NCBI GenBank assembly: GCA_002343775.1
Contig: DDSH01000030.1
Coordinates: 62,001-126,000 of the forward strand
Origin: Anaerolineales bacterium UBA2395
GTDB lineage: Bacteria; Chloroflexota; Anaerolineae; Anaerolineales; Villigracilaceae
Direction: 5' to 3'
DNA: 64,000 bases
Below are positions 33,945-42,280 of this stretch, piece after piece (positions within the stretch are counted from its first letter, which is position 1; each line of letters begins with the position of its first letter). Both the position numbers and the translations under genes were made by a program. The notes under the pieces are model-generated. The model did no database searches. It worked only from the letters and a program-made list of their open reading frames with translations, and had not been told where the DNA came from.

Positions 33945-34826
33945 TCAAGCACTTTCTCTTGCAATTTGGACCAATTGCCTCGCCACTCGTTCCATCACTT
34001 CATCCGGCACACCATCCATTGCCTGACTTTGCACCCGCGTATCGATTTCATCGTTGACGTAATCCACGACGATGAGATCGTCAGCGAGGGCGATTTCCGT
34101 GGTGAACCAATCCAACTTGCAGATGGATGCGATGCGCTTCGTGACGTCCCTCAACCTGCCCAGACCCCATTGAGCCTCTTCCGCCGCCGTGACTTTTGCG
34201 TAGATGTGCGTTTTCGGATTCCACCAGCAGGGATGGGTTTCACCATTGGCGTAGAAGACGCGAAACCATGCAGGAGCGCCCTCGATGACGCGCGGCGCTA
34301 CGTGCGCCTGGATCAGATATTTCTGCTCAGGGAACTCCATGCGGGCATGGAGGATTTGCTCGACCGTGTTCGCGCCAAGGATGACGCCTTCGCCGCCGCC
34401 ACCATTGGAAGGCTTAATGACGAAATTTCCGCCAAGGGGTGTCAGGTCAATCGGTGCAATGACAGGCTGTTCCAAAAATGGCGGCAAGAGGATCGTATGT
34501 GGGGTGTTCAGCCCAGCCGTGATTAACTCGAGATGCATCGTAGCTTTATCTTCCGACCATGCCGAAACCTCCGCCGGGTTGATGCGCCTTGCACCAAATT
34601 CCTGCGCCCAGCGAGGGATGGGATCGAAGGTCGTGTCTCCCTGTCCGCGATGGAGCAGGGTCTTGAACGTCGTCACCCCTTTGTACAACGCAGTAATGGA
34701 TTCGAGCAAATTATCGGGTCTGATCTGCCACAGCGAAATTCCTGCTTCGATGCAGGCGCGTTCCACCATGTTGACGAAGGCGTCATCGTATTCCCAATAC
34801 CAGGGCAGGCATAAGTCGTAACGCAT
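33945..34826 (-). CDS. ATP-grasp family protein
   Basis: 293 residues. The ATP-grasp signature is GNFVIKPSNGGGGEGVILG (about residues 130-148), with Lys followed by the Gly-rich flexible loop, and the metal-binding end TEIALADDLIVVDYVNDEID. An N-terminal preATP-grasp domain is present. The specific amino acid-ligase substrate is unknown. There is no ribosome binding site; TATAAT lies seven bases before the ATG, so a leaderless mRNA is likely. Divergent from the FKBP gene. Confidence 0.8.
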   Translation of the reverse strand: MRYDLCLPWYWEYDDAFVNMVERACIEAGISLWQIRPDNLLESITALYKGVTTFKTLLHRGQGDTTFDPIPRWAQEFGARRINPAEVSAWSEDKATMHLELITAGLNTPHTILLPPFLEQPVIAPIDLTPLGGNFVIKPSNGGGGEGVILGANTVEQILHARMEFPEQKYLIQAHVAPRVIEGAPAWFRVFYANGETHPCWWNPKTHIYAKVTAAEEAQWGLGRLRDVTKRIASICKLDWFTTEIALADDLIVVDYVNDEIDTRVQSQAMDGVPDEVMERVARQLVQIARESA

Positions 34827-34833
34827 GGAAAAG

Positions 34834-34839
34834 ATTATA
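34834..34839 (-). promoter_or_regulatory. -10 box, leaderless promoter of the ATP-grasp gene
   Basis: TATAAT on the minus strand, seven bases (CTTTTCC) before the ATG at 34826; no Shine-Dalgarno sequence. Confidence 0.55.
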
Positions 34840-34842
34840 GTC

Positions 34843-34912
34843 GAAGGTCAAAAACCCAAGGTCAATGGGAGGTTAATGGGTTGCCATGCCCGGCTGTTCA
34901 CTTTTGACCTTG
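34843..34912. repeat. Degenerate 7-nt repeat palindrome, AAGGTCA type
   Basis: AAGGTCAAAA (34844-34853) pairs with TTTTGACCTT (34902-34911). A second AAGGTCA lies 14 nt after the first on the plus strand. It resembles the arrays at argS and uvrA but is decayed. It lies in the divergent promoter region between the ATP-grasp and FKBP genes. Confidence 0.55.
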
Positions 34913-34965
34913 TCATGGTCATTCGCTGGTACAATCGGCGTAACCAAATTCGAAAGGAATAGCAG

Positions 34966-35457
34966 ATGGCAAAAGATACAGTGCAGGATGGGTTGGTTGT
35001 TTCAATGGATTACAAACTGACGGTGGACGGGCAGGTGCTCGATTCCTCCGATGAAGCGGGTCCCTTGCAATTTTTGGTCGGTTACGGAAATATCATCCCC
35101 GGTTTGGAAAATGAAATGATGGGGATGAAGATCGGCGACAGCAAGGATGTTACCGTCCAACCGGAAGACGGCTACGGCGAGTTTGATGAAGAAGCATTCA
35201 TGGAAGTGCCTCGCAGCGAATTCCCTGCCGACATGCAATTAGAGGAGGGTTTGGAGCTGCACGTCACCGACCAGGATGGCAATCATCAAGCGGCGTATGT
35301 GGCGGAATTCGACGACAAGAACGTCAAACTTGATTTCAATCATCCGCTGGCGGGGGCGGTCTTAAACTTCTACGTCAAAGTTGTTTCGCTGCGCGAGCCT
35401 ACAGCTGAGGAATTGGATCACGGTCACGTTCACGAAGATGGGCATCACCACCACTAG
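34966..35457 (+). CDS. slyD: FKBP-type peptidyl-prolyl isomerase, SlyD-like
   Basis: 163 residues. The FKBP domain is split by an IF (insert-in-flap) domain as in SlyD: N-terminal VSMDYKLTVDGQVLDSSDEAGPLQFLVGYGNIIPGLENEMMGM by key residues (YG--IIPGLE), the insert EEAFMEVPRSEFPADMQLEEG, then the return NHPLAG. The His-rich tail HGHVHEDGHHHH matches the metal-binding tail of SlyD. It is a cytoplasmic folding helper and possible nickel chaperone. AAAGGAATAGCAG precedes the ATG. Confidence 0.92.
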   Translation: MAKDTVQDGLVVSMDYKLTVDGQVLDSSDEAGPLQFLVGYGNIIPGLENEMMGMKIGDSKDVTVQPEDGYGEFDEEAFMEVPRSEFPADMQLEEGLELHVTDQDGNHQAAYVAEFDDKNVKLDFNHPLAGAVLNFYVKVVSLREPTAEELDHGHVHEDGHHHH

Positions 35458-35473
35458 TTTGCAAAAAGGATCG

Positions 35474-35512
35474 AAAAAACACCAACTCTCAATGTAGGAG
35501 TTGGTGTTTTTT
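35474..35512. terminator. Bidirectional terminator between slyD and dedA
   Basis: AAAAAACACCAACTC and GAGTTGGTGTTTTTTT form a long stem around TCAATGTAG with A and T runs at both ends. Confidence 0.92.
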
Positions 35513-36082
35513 TATTTGCCAGTTGCGCGCCTGCTTGATGCCAATGACGAACAGAATGATGCCCAGCACCAAGCCGCCAAAGTTGCTTAAGAATTCACTG
35601 ACTACTTCCCACTGACTGCCAAATAAATACCCCAACCCCCCGTAGCCGAAGATCCAAACCACTTCACCGAGCGCATCGAAAAGGATGAATTTTCGGAACG
35701 GAAAACGTGTGGTGCCGGAGATCAAGTTGACCGGCAGCGCAATGGCTGTGACAAGGAAACGCGAAAAGAAGATGGAAAGAGGTCCCCATTTTTGAAAGGC
35801 TTTCTCGGCTTCCAGCCAGCGTGGACTTCCGCCGAAGCGTTCGATGACGCGCTCACTGGCATAATACCCGAACGAGTAGCTGATGCTGTCGCCAACGATC
35901 ACGCTGATGATGCTGATGAGCGCGGTGGTATGCCACGGCAGGATCCCCTGGCGGGCAAATGCACCCGCCGCAATGACCAAGACCGTGCAGGGGAGTGGAA
36001 CCCCCAACCCGCCGATAAAGACCACAATTCCCAGCAGGGGAGCACCGTAATTGATGACTTGTGTAAGCAGAAAATCGGACAT
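35489..36082 (-). CDS. DedA family membrane protein
   Basis: 197 residues, four to five helices. The DedA/SNARE-associated pattern is present: GVPLPCTVLVIAAGAFA, the GDSISYSFGYYASERVIERFG region, FFSRFLVTAIALPVNLISGTTRFP by key residues (F-R-----R/T-------G), and a final helix. DedA proteins act as lipid flippases or proton-dependent membrane-homeostasis factors. The ATG is 6 nt after the stop of the preceding gene, so it is the last gene of an obgE operon. Its stop lies inside the shared terminator stem. Confidence 0.9.
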   Translation of the reverse strand: MSDFLLTQVINYGAPLLGIVVFIGGLGVPLPCTVLVIAAGAFARQGILPWHTTALISIISVIVGDSISYSFGYYASERVIERFGGSPRWLEAEKAFQKWGPLSIFFSRFLVTAIALPVNLISGTTRFPFRKFILFDALGEVVWIFGYGGLGYLFGSQWEVVSEFLSNFGGLVLGIILFVIGIKQARNWQIKKHQLLH

Positions 36083-36088
36083 GACGGC

Positions 36089-36499
36089 TTACGGCTGCGG
36101 CGGGGCGGGTACGTCTGGTGCCGGGGAAGATCGATACGCCAGAATGGTTGCTTTCACCGTGTCAATGACATACCCATCAGACCGGGGGTAGTATTCCTCG
36201 TTTAGTTCCTTCAGGCTTTTTTTGTGATTCCCTTTCACGGGAATCATCAGCGCTTTCATAAGAACTTCCGGGGGAACCCCGTAGGTATGCGAAATGAAGG
36301 GAACGGTCATCCAGTCTTCGATGGTTTCCACATCCGTTTCGATCTCATCGGCTGCGGCAAAGGGCGGGGGTTGGGGAACGCCGTCGAATTTGTCTAAGGC
36401 ACGCATGACCCGCAACCCGAACACAAGCATCAACAGGCAACCGAAGACGGTCAGCCCGAGGACAAGCAGGTTGGTCTTGGGCTTGCGTTTTTCCGTCAT
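36089..36499 (-). CDS. Single-helix membrane protein of unknown function
   Basis: 136 residues; ATG at 36499 is used (AGGATTAATCTCCAA upstream) because the longer frame overlaps obgE. A basic N-terminus (TEKRKPKTN) and a helix at about 9-32 predict a cytoplasm-in anchor with an outside domain. That domain has DWMTVPFISHTYGVPPEVLMKAL and a Pro-rich end. The YGVPPEVLMKAL helix looks like a short HTH- or LysM-like helix pair but no family is recognised. It lies between obgE (7 nt upstream) and dedA (6 nt downstream). Confidence 0.7.
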   Translation of the reverse strand: MTEKRKPKTNLLVLGLTVFGCLLMLVFGLRVMRALDKFDGVPQPPPFAAADEIETDVETIEDWMTVPFISHTYGVPPEVLMKALMIPVKGNHKKSLKELNEEYYPRSDGYVIDTVKATILAYRSSPAPDVPAPPQP

Positions 36500-36506
36500 T
36501 TGGAGA

Positions 36507-37772
36507 TTAATCCTGCCATTCCAATTCGAACTCGCCGACAAAAACGGTATCGCCTTCCTGAACACCCGCTTCGCGCAGCGCATCATCCACGCCGAGTTTT
36601 TGGATCAAGCGTTGGAAGCGGCGCACCGACCCATGATGTTCCCAGTAGGTCATTTTGGCAGCGCGTTCGATGGCAACACCAGTGACGCGCCACTTGTCGC
36701 CGTCCTCGCGTTGGATCTCGAACTGATTCGGGTCTACATCCGGTCTGTAGACCGGCAGGGCGTCTTCTTCCAGTGCCTCGGGCGGAAGTTCCTGTAACAA
36801 TTTATAAGCGGCGATCAAAATGTCGCGGATATTGGTCCGCGCCATGGCAGAGGCAGTCAGCAGCTCCACCTTTTTCTTTTTAAAACTGGATTTGATATCG
36901 TTGAGTTTTTCCTGCACATCGGGCTGGTCGATCTTGTTGATGACCACCACCTGTGGCTTTTTGCCGAGGCGCGTATCGAAGAGCGAGAGTTCGCTGTTGA
37001 TCTGGCTGAAATCTGCCAGCGGATCTTCGGATTGCCCGTCGATCATGTGGATGAGCACGCGCGTCCGTTGGATGTGACGGAGGAAGTCGTGACCCAGCCC
37101 CGCGCCTTCGTGCGCACCTTCGATCAGCCCGGGGATGTCTGCCAGCACAACGGTGGTTTCATCGTCGAGCTTGGCAACCCCGAGATTCGGTTCGAGCGTA
37201 GTGAACGGATACGCACCGATCTTCGGCTTGGCATTCGTCAGCACGGAGAGCAGGGTCGATTTTCCAGCGTTGGGCAAGCCAATAATGCCGATATCCGCTA
37301 TCAGTCGAAGCTCGAGGCGCAGCATTTTCTCCTCGTGCGGTTCACCGCGTTCTGCCGTGCGCGGAGCCTGATTCCGAGAGGTGGCAAAATGTTGGTTTCC
37401 GCGTCCGCCACGCCCGCCTTTGCAGATGACCAATTGCTGACCGGTATCGGTCAGGTCGCCGAGCAGCTCACCGGTTTCCGCGTCGTAGATCACCGTTCCC
37501 GGCGGGATGTGGATGACAAGGTCTTTGCCGTTGCGCCCGGTCATTTGCGAACCGCCACCGTTGACACCTGGCTCTGCTGCGAACGATTGCTTGGGTCGAA
37601 AATGCGAAAGCGAATTGAGCGTGGATTTCACCTCGAAGATCACATCGCCGCCCTTGCCGCCATCACCACCATCCGGTCCGCCGCGTGGCTCGTACTTCTC
37701 ACGGCGGAAATGCACCATGCCATCCCCGCCTTTGCCTGATTTCACATGAATATTTACCTGGTCTATGAACAT
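36507..37772 (-). CDS. obgE: GTPase ObgE
   Basis: 421 residues. The N-terminal Obg domain (about 1-157) is Gly-rich (GKGGDGMVHFRREKYEPRGG, GGDGGKGG). The GTPase domain has G1 GLPNAGKST, G3 DIPGLIEGAHEGAGLG and G4 NKID. The C-terminal OCT domain (about 345-421) is present, as in Actinobacteria, Firmicutes and Chloroflexi. It acts in 50S ribosome assembly and stringent-response control. The ATG at 37772 is six bases downstream of TATAAT with no true ribosome site, so the mRNA is probably leaderless. Confidence 0.95.
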   Translation of the reverse strand: MFIDQVNIHVKSGKGGDGMVHFRREKYEPRGGPDGGDGGKGGDVIFEVKSTLNSLSHFRPKQSFAAEPGVNGGGSQMTGRNGKDLVIHIPPGTVIYDAETGELLGDLTDTGQQLVICKGGRGGRGNQHFATSRNQAPRTAERGEPHEEKMLRLELRLIADIGIIGLPNAGKSTLLSVLTNAKPKIGAYPFTTLEPNLGVAKLDDETTVVLADIPGLIEGAHEGAGLGHDFLRHIQRTRVLIHMIDGQSEDPLADFSQINSELSLFDTRLGKKPQVVVINKIDQPDVQEKLNDIKSSFKKKKVELLTASAMARTNIRDILIAAYKLLQELPPEALEEDALPVYRPDVDPNQFEIQREDGDKWRVTGVAIERAAKMTYWEHHGSVRRFQRLIQKLGVDDALREAGVQEGDTVFVGEFELEWQD

Positions 37773-37778
37773 CCCCTT

Positions 37779-37784
37779 ATTATA
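37779..37784 (-). promoter_or_regulatory. -10 box, leaderless promoter of obgE
   Basis: TATAAT on the minus strand, then AAGGGG, then ATG. The six-base spacing puts the start site on the A of ATG; AAGGGG touches the ATG and is too close to act as a ribosome site. Confidence 0.6.
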
Positions 37785-37931
37785 AACGTTCCCGAATCGA
37801 AAACCGGCACACACTCCAAATTTGAGATTTTGCATTAAAAATAACAACAATGCAAGCGGCTTAATAAAATCCTTGACTCGCAAGGTTGTGAAACGTATCA
37901 TGTAGTTGGATGTGAGCTGTCTAGTTTAGTC

Positions 37932-40139
37932 GTGGATTTTCAACAGGGGCGCGAGAAAGGAATGAACTTGAATTTTGACGATCTGTTCCTTCGGAATCCG
38001 ATCCCAATGTGGATTCACGATTCAAAGACGCTCGCCTTTCTCGACGCGAATTCACGCTTTCTTGAAAAGATCGGATACAACCACACCGAGCTGTTGCAAA
38101 TGAGATTGGGGGATATCTTTCCATTGGATGAAATTCCGCTTCTATTCACAAGCCGAGACCCTGATCAACACTCCCAGCCGGTTGCCCCCCTTCAGCATCT
38201 TTGCACAAAAGATGGGGCGCAATTTTCAGCCGAACTATACGCCCTGCGGCTGGATTACGGCGGTCGCCGCGCCCAATTGATCCATGTCGTTGCCCGAGAC
38301 GATCAACTCTTGGAGAAGCGCACGCTCGAAGCCCGTTTGCGCATCAGCGAGTTTGCCCATTCCAATTCACTTGATGGTGTTCTGCAAGAAACGCTCGATG
38401 AAGCCGAAGTGCTGACGGGCAGTACCGTTGGCTTTTTTCATTTTATGGAAGCGGACCAGAAAACTCTCTGGCTGCAAAACTGGTCCAGCAATACGTTGAA
38501 GAGCATGTGTACTGCTGAGGGGAAGTTAACCCATTACCCGGTCGAACAGGCGGGCATATGGGCAGATTGTGTGCGCAGGCGAGAGCCGGTCGTTTATAAC
38601 GATTACCTCAATATGGGAAGGATCGGCACGCTCCCGAAGGGACATGCCCACATCTCCCGAATTCTTACTGTGCCTGTCCTGCGCGGGGATGTCATTGTTG
38701 CGATCGTGGGGGTTGGGAACAAGCCGGTCAATTATGATGAAAAGGATGTAAAGACGGTCAGCCTTCTTGCCGATCTGGCTTGGGATATTGCCGGTGCAAA
38801 ATATGCAGAGTCTGCTTTGAAGACCAGTGAATATTGGTACCGCTCGGTCATGGATCAGGCATCGGACGGCATTTTCATTACCGATTTGCAGGGGCGTTAC
38901 ATCGATGTCAATCAGGCAGGATGCGAGATGCTCGGATATACGCGGTCGGAGATCTTGCAGATGTCCATCCATGATTTGCTGGTCGATCATCCTGAAAACC
39001 CGCTGCGGCTCGATGGCTTACAGCGCGGAGAAAAGCTGTTGACCGAACATTGCCTGCGGCGAAAGGACGGGAACATCGTCCTTGTCGAGATCAGTGGGAG
39101 GATGCTCAAGGATGGGCGGTTGCTTGGAATTGTCCGGGATATTACGGAACGAAAGAAGGAGGAGGAGAGGTTAAAGTATCTTGCATTGGTGATAAGCAAG
39201 GTTTCCAGTGCGGTCATCTCCACCGATGTGGAATTGAGGATTGTGCAATGGAACAAGGGCGCGGAGACTCTCTATGGTTGGCAGGAACAGGAGGTGCTGG
39301 GACGTAATATCGATGAGGTTTGCCAGACCGATTTTCCACCCGGTGTTCAAGAAGAAGCCAGGCGTTTCCTGGGTGAAGAGAAAAAATGGCGCGGGCAACT
39401 CAGGCAATGCCACCGCGATGGGCGATCCATCTGGGTGGATGCCTCTGTGACCCTGCTCGAGAGTGAATGCGGCAGTTTTGTCGGGGGCGTCACCATCAAC
39501 CACGACATCACCGAGAGGAAACTTGCCGAGGATGAACTCCTTCGCACCAAGGATGCGATGGAACAGATCAACCGCACTTTGCAGAATGCCTTCGAACGCG
39601 AACAAGTTGCCTCTCGCACCGATAGCCTGACCGGCGCCTTCAACCGCCGTTATTTCTTTGAACTGATCGAATACGAGTTTGCGGCATCCCGGCGTTATCA
39701 ACGCCCGCTTTCCATTGTCATGTTCGATATCGACACGTTCAAACGCATCAACGATACATACGGACATCAGGTGGGCGACGAGATCTTAACACACGCTGCC
39801 AGAGTTGTCCGAGACCAACTACGGGAGACCGACATCCTGTCGAGGTATGGAGGCGATGAGTTTGTGATCCTGCTTCCGAACAGCGATTCGCGGGAGGCGG
39901 CAGCCGTCCTCAAGCGCATTCACCGAAGACTCAAGTTGTCGAAATATGTTGTCGGGGAAGATATTCAGGTCAATGTGACCATTAGTGCGGGGATCGCCAG
40001 CTGGCAGCCCGGGATGGAGAACCCTGCCCAATTAATTCATCAGGCAGATGAGGCGTTGTATGCTGCCAAGGGAACAGGGCGTGACCGCATGGTGGTCTTT
40101 GATGCGGGTGAAGTTGATCTGTCCAAAAAAACAAAGTGA
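37932..40139 (+). CDS. PAS-GAF-PAS-PAS diguanylate cyclase
   Basis: 735 residues if it starts at GTG 37932; ATG 37962 (MNLNFDDLFLRNPIPMW) is a plausible alternative, though AAAGGA there touches the ATG. Domains in order: PAS (about 15-130), GAF (about 140-300, YDEKDVKTVSLLADLAWD), PAS (about 305-430), PAS (about 430-545), GGDEF (about 565-725). The catalytic motif is RYGGDEF and five residues before GGDEF lies RETD, an RxxD inhibitory site, so product inhibition by cyclic-di-GMP is expected. No transmembrane segment. It makes cyclic-di-GMP in response to an unknown signal. Confidence 0.9.
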   Translation: MDFQQGREKGMNLNFDDLFLRNPIPMWIHDSKTLAFLDANSRFLEKIGYNHTELLQMRLGDIFPLDEIPLLFTSRDPDQHSQPVAPLQHLCTKDGAQFSAELYALRLDYGGRRAQLIHVVARDDQLLEKRTLEARLRISEFAHSNSLDGVLQETLDEAEVLTGSTVGFFHFMEADQKTLWLQNWSSNTLKSMCTAEGKLTHYPVEQAGIWADCVRRREPVVYNDYLNMGRIGTLPKGHAHISRILTVPVLRGDVIVAIVGVGNKPVNYDEKDVKTVSLLADLAWDIAGAKYAESALKTSEYWYRSVMDQASDGIFITDLQGRYIDVNQAGCEMLGYTRSEILQMSIHDLLVDHPENPLRLDGLQRGEKLLTEHCLRRKDGNIVLVEISGRMLKDGRLLGIVRDITERKKEEERLKYLALVISKVSSAVISTDVELRIVQWNKGAETLYGWQEQEVLGRNIDEVCQTDFPPGVQEEARRFLGEEKKWRGQLRQCHRDGRSIWVDASVTLLESECGSFVGGVTINHDITERKLAEDELLRTKDAMEQINRTLQNAFEREQVASRTDSLTGAFNRRYFFELIEYEFAASRRYQRPLSIVMFDIDTFKRINDTYGHQVGDEILTHAARVVRDQLRETDILSRYGGDEFVILLPNSDSREAAAVLKRIHRRLKLSKYVVGEDIQVNVTISAGIASWQPGMENPAQLIHQADEALYAAKGTGRDRMVVFDAGEVDLSKKTK

Positions 40140-40199
40140 CGATGTGGGGATTGCAACCGATTCCATCTTTTTGAACCTGCTGTTCCCGGCACGGTCATT

Positions 40200-40205
40200 T
40201 ATAAT
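40200..40205 (+). promoter_or_regulatory. -10 box close to yjbQ start
   Basis: TATAAT ten bases before the yjbQ ATG at 40216, with no ribosome binding site. Predicted leader is about three bases. Confidence 0.45.
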
Positions 40206-40215
40206 TTCAAAGACT

Positions 40216-40638
40216 ATGAACTGGCATAAAACGACCCTCGAAATTTCCACTTCCGGCAAAGGACTGCATGACATCACCTCATCCATCCGTATGCAATTGA
40301 AAGAATGGGGTGTTCGTGAAGGCATGTGTTTCCTCTTTATGCAACACACCAGTGCATCTTTGGTCATCAGCGAAAACTGGGATCCAACCGCCCGCGCCGA
40401 TTTGGAGACCTTCATGGAGCGCCTCGTCCCCGAAGGCGACAAGTGGTATACCCATGACCTTGAAGGACCCGACGATGCCACCTCTCACATCCGCACGATG
40501 TTGACGGATACCAGCCTCTCCATCCCTGTGGATGACGGCGATCTCTCGTTGGGAACCTGGCAGGGTGTATACGTCTTTGAACATCGCGCCCGCCCGCATC
40601 GGCGTAAAGTGTTGATGCGCGTGTTGACGGTTGAATAA
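40216..40638 (+). CDS. YjbQ family protein (UPF0047)
   Basis: 140 residues. The family motif is intact: HTSASLVISENWDPTARADLETFM and the C-terminal GTWQGVYVFEHRARPHRRKVLMRVL with the key His and Arg residues; GLHDIT near the N-terminus also fits. UPF0047/YjbQ proteins have weak thiamin-phosphate synthase activity in some species; the real role is unknown. The start at 40216 is chosen because the conserved domain begins there; a longer frame overlaps the cyclase gene. TATAAT lies ten bases before the ATG. Confidence 0.9.
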   Translation: MNWHKTTLEISTSGKGLHDITSSIRMQLKEWGVREGMCFLFMQHTSASLVISENWDPTARADLETFMERLVPEGDKWYTHDLEGPDDATSHIRTMLTDTSLSIPVDDGDLSLGTWQGVYVFEHRARPHRRKVLMRVLTVE

Positions 40639-40640
40639 AA

Positions 40641-40673
40641 ATAGTCGGCTTGTTGGTTAAGCAAGCCGACTAT
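40641..40673. terminator. Bidirectional terminator between yjbQ and the cDPG-synthase-like gene
   Basis: ATAGTCGGCTTG and CAAGCCGACTAT form a 12-bp stem. On the minus strand TTTTTATTC follows, so it chiefly serves the gene at 40694-42013. Confidence 0.88.
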
Positions 40674-40696
40674 TCAACTATCTGACTACAAAACTA
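40665..40696 (-). repeat. 8-nt tandem tail starting at the stop codon
   Basis: On the minus strand, beginning with the TAG stop: TAGTTTTG, TAGTCAGA, TAGTTGAA, TAGTCGGC. The period of eight runs from the stop codon into the terminator stem. The same design is seen after argS. Confidence 0.65.
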
Positions 40697-42013
40697 TTTC
40701 TTCCCAAACTTCTTCATCAAGACATCTTTCAACGTGGGCTGACCGATCTCCTGCAATTCGTAACGCACGCGCTGATATGGTTTCTTGATCTTGATAACGC
40801 GGCTCAGGTCGATCGGAGTACCGATGATGACCATGTCCACATCTGCTTTGTTGATGGTCTCTTCAAGTTCCTTGGTCTGCTTGTCGCCGTAGCCCATCGC
40901 AGGCAGGATCGTGCCGGTGGTCGGATATTTCTTGTACGTCTCGGCGATTGTCCCAACCGCATACGGGCGGGGATCGACGATCTCTTTCGCGCCGAAGCGG
41001 CGGGCAGCAACGTAACCAGCGCCGTACGCCATTTCACCGTGAGTGAGTGTCGGACCATCTTCCACGACCAGCACGCGCTTGCCGAAGATGGCATCGGGGT
41101 CATCCACGAAGAGGGGAGAAGCGCCTTCGATCTGCACCGCATTCGGGTTCAACTTGCGCAGGTTCTCGCGGACTTTGATAACTGCGTCTGCATCGGCAGT
41201 ATCTACCTTGTTGAGCACGAACACATCAGCCATGCGGACGTTCGTCTCGCCAGGGTAATAGGTCGATTCGTGACCGGGGCGGTGCGGGTCAGCAACGACG
41301 ATCTGCAGATCGGGAACATAGAACGGGAAGTCGTTATTGCCGCCGTCCCAGAGAATGATGTCCGCTTCGGCTTCGGCTTTGCGGATGATCTTTTCGTAGT
41401 CCACACCAGCATAAATGATGACGCCGTTGTCGATATGAGGCTCGTATTCCTCGCGCTCTTCGATGGTGCATTCGTATTCGTCGAGGTCATCGTAATTGGC
41501 GTAGCGCTGCACTTCTTGCGCAACTAAATTTCCATACGGCATGGGGTGACGGATCGCAGCGACCTTGTATCCCATCTCTTGCAGGATCAAAGACACGCGC
41601 CTCGTGGTCTGACTTTTGCCTGACCCTGTCCGAACGGCGCTGATCGACACCACAGGCTTGGTGCTCTTGATCTGTGTGTGCTTTGTACCCATAATGCGGA
41701 AGTCTGCTCCCGCGGCGTTGACCGTGCTGGCTTTGTGCATCACATATTCATGCGGCACATCACTGTAAGAGAAGACCACCTGCTCCGCGCCATGTTTCTT
41801 GATGAGGTCAACCAGTTCTTCTTCCGGGTGGATGGGGATCCCCTTCGGGTACAGCGGACCCGCCAACTCGGTCGGGTAAACGCGTCCTTCGATGTTCGGG
41901 ATCTGGGTTGCGGTGAAAGCGACTACTTCATAATCTTTATTCCCTCGAAAGAAGGTATTGAAGTTGTGGAAGTCGCGCCCGGCGGCTCCCATGATGATGG
42001 TTTTGATCGGCAT
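40694..42013 (-). CDS. Cyclic 2,3-diphosphoglycerate synthase-like GTPase
   Basis: 439 residues. P-loop AVRTGSGKSQTTRR lies near residue 130 and a DGGNND segment after it; the N-terminus (IIMGAAGRDFHNFNTFFR) is a second nucleotide-binding-like fold. The layout matches proteins annotated as cyclic 2,3-diphosphoglycerate synthetase, which in methanogens closes the ring of the thermoprotectant cDPG with ATP. In bacteria the function is untested. CAGGAGTTTCCT precedes the ATG. It is alone between yjbQ and a sigma factor gene. Confidence 0.78.
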   Translation of the reverse strand: MPIKTIIMGAAGRDFHNFNTFFRGNKDYEVVAFTATQIPNIEGRVYPTELAGPLYPKGIPIHPEEELVDLIKKHGAEQVVFSYSDVPHEYVMHKASTVNAAGADFRIMGTKHTQIKSTKPVVSISAVRTGSGKSQTTRRVSLILQEMGYKVAAIRHPMPYGNLVAQEVQRYANYDDLDEYECTIEEREEYEPHIDNGVIIYAGVDYEKIIRKAEAEADIILWDGGNNDFPFYVPDLQIVVADPHRPGHESTYYPGETNVRMADVFVLNKVDTADADAVIKVRENLRKLNPNAVQIEGASPLFVDDPDAIFGKRVLVVEDGPTLTHGEMAYGAGYVAARRFGAKEIVDPRPYAVGTIAETYKKYPTTGTILPAMGYGDKQTKELEETINKADVDMVIIGTPIDLSRVIKIKKPYQRVRYELQEIGQPTLKDVLMKKFGKK

Positions 42014-42280
42014 AGGAAACTCCTGTGCATGTCGTTCTGGGGACCCTGCCCATCAAATGGACACGTCCGAAGGGACTCGATTGTGGGATTTGAGCCTTTC
42101 GTTTTTACCCAGCGCGACATTTACGATAGTCAAAGTCTAATCTAAAAGAAATTGTCCGGGTAGTGAAGTAACGATTTGCCTGATTTTGATATGACAGTAG
42201 TTTGTCCCGTTTTGCGACCTCCTTCGTTATCCATATGGAATGCATTCACTTTGGAAGTTATTGCGATGGAAAGGAACTGC

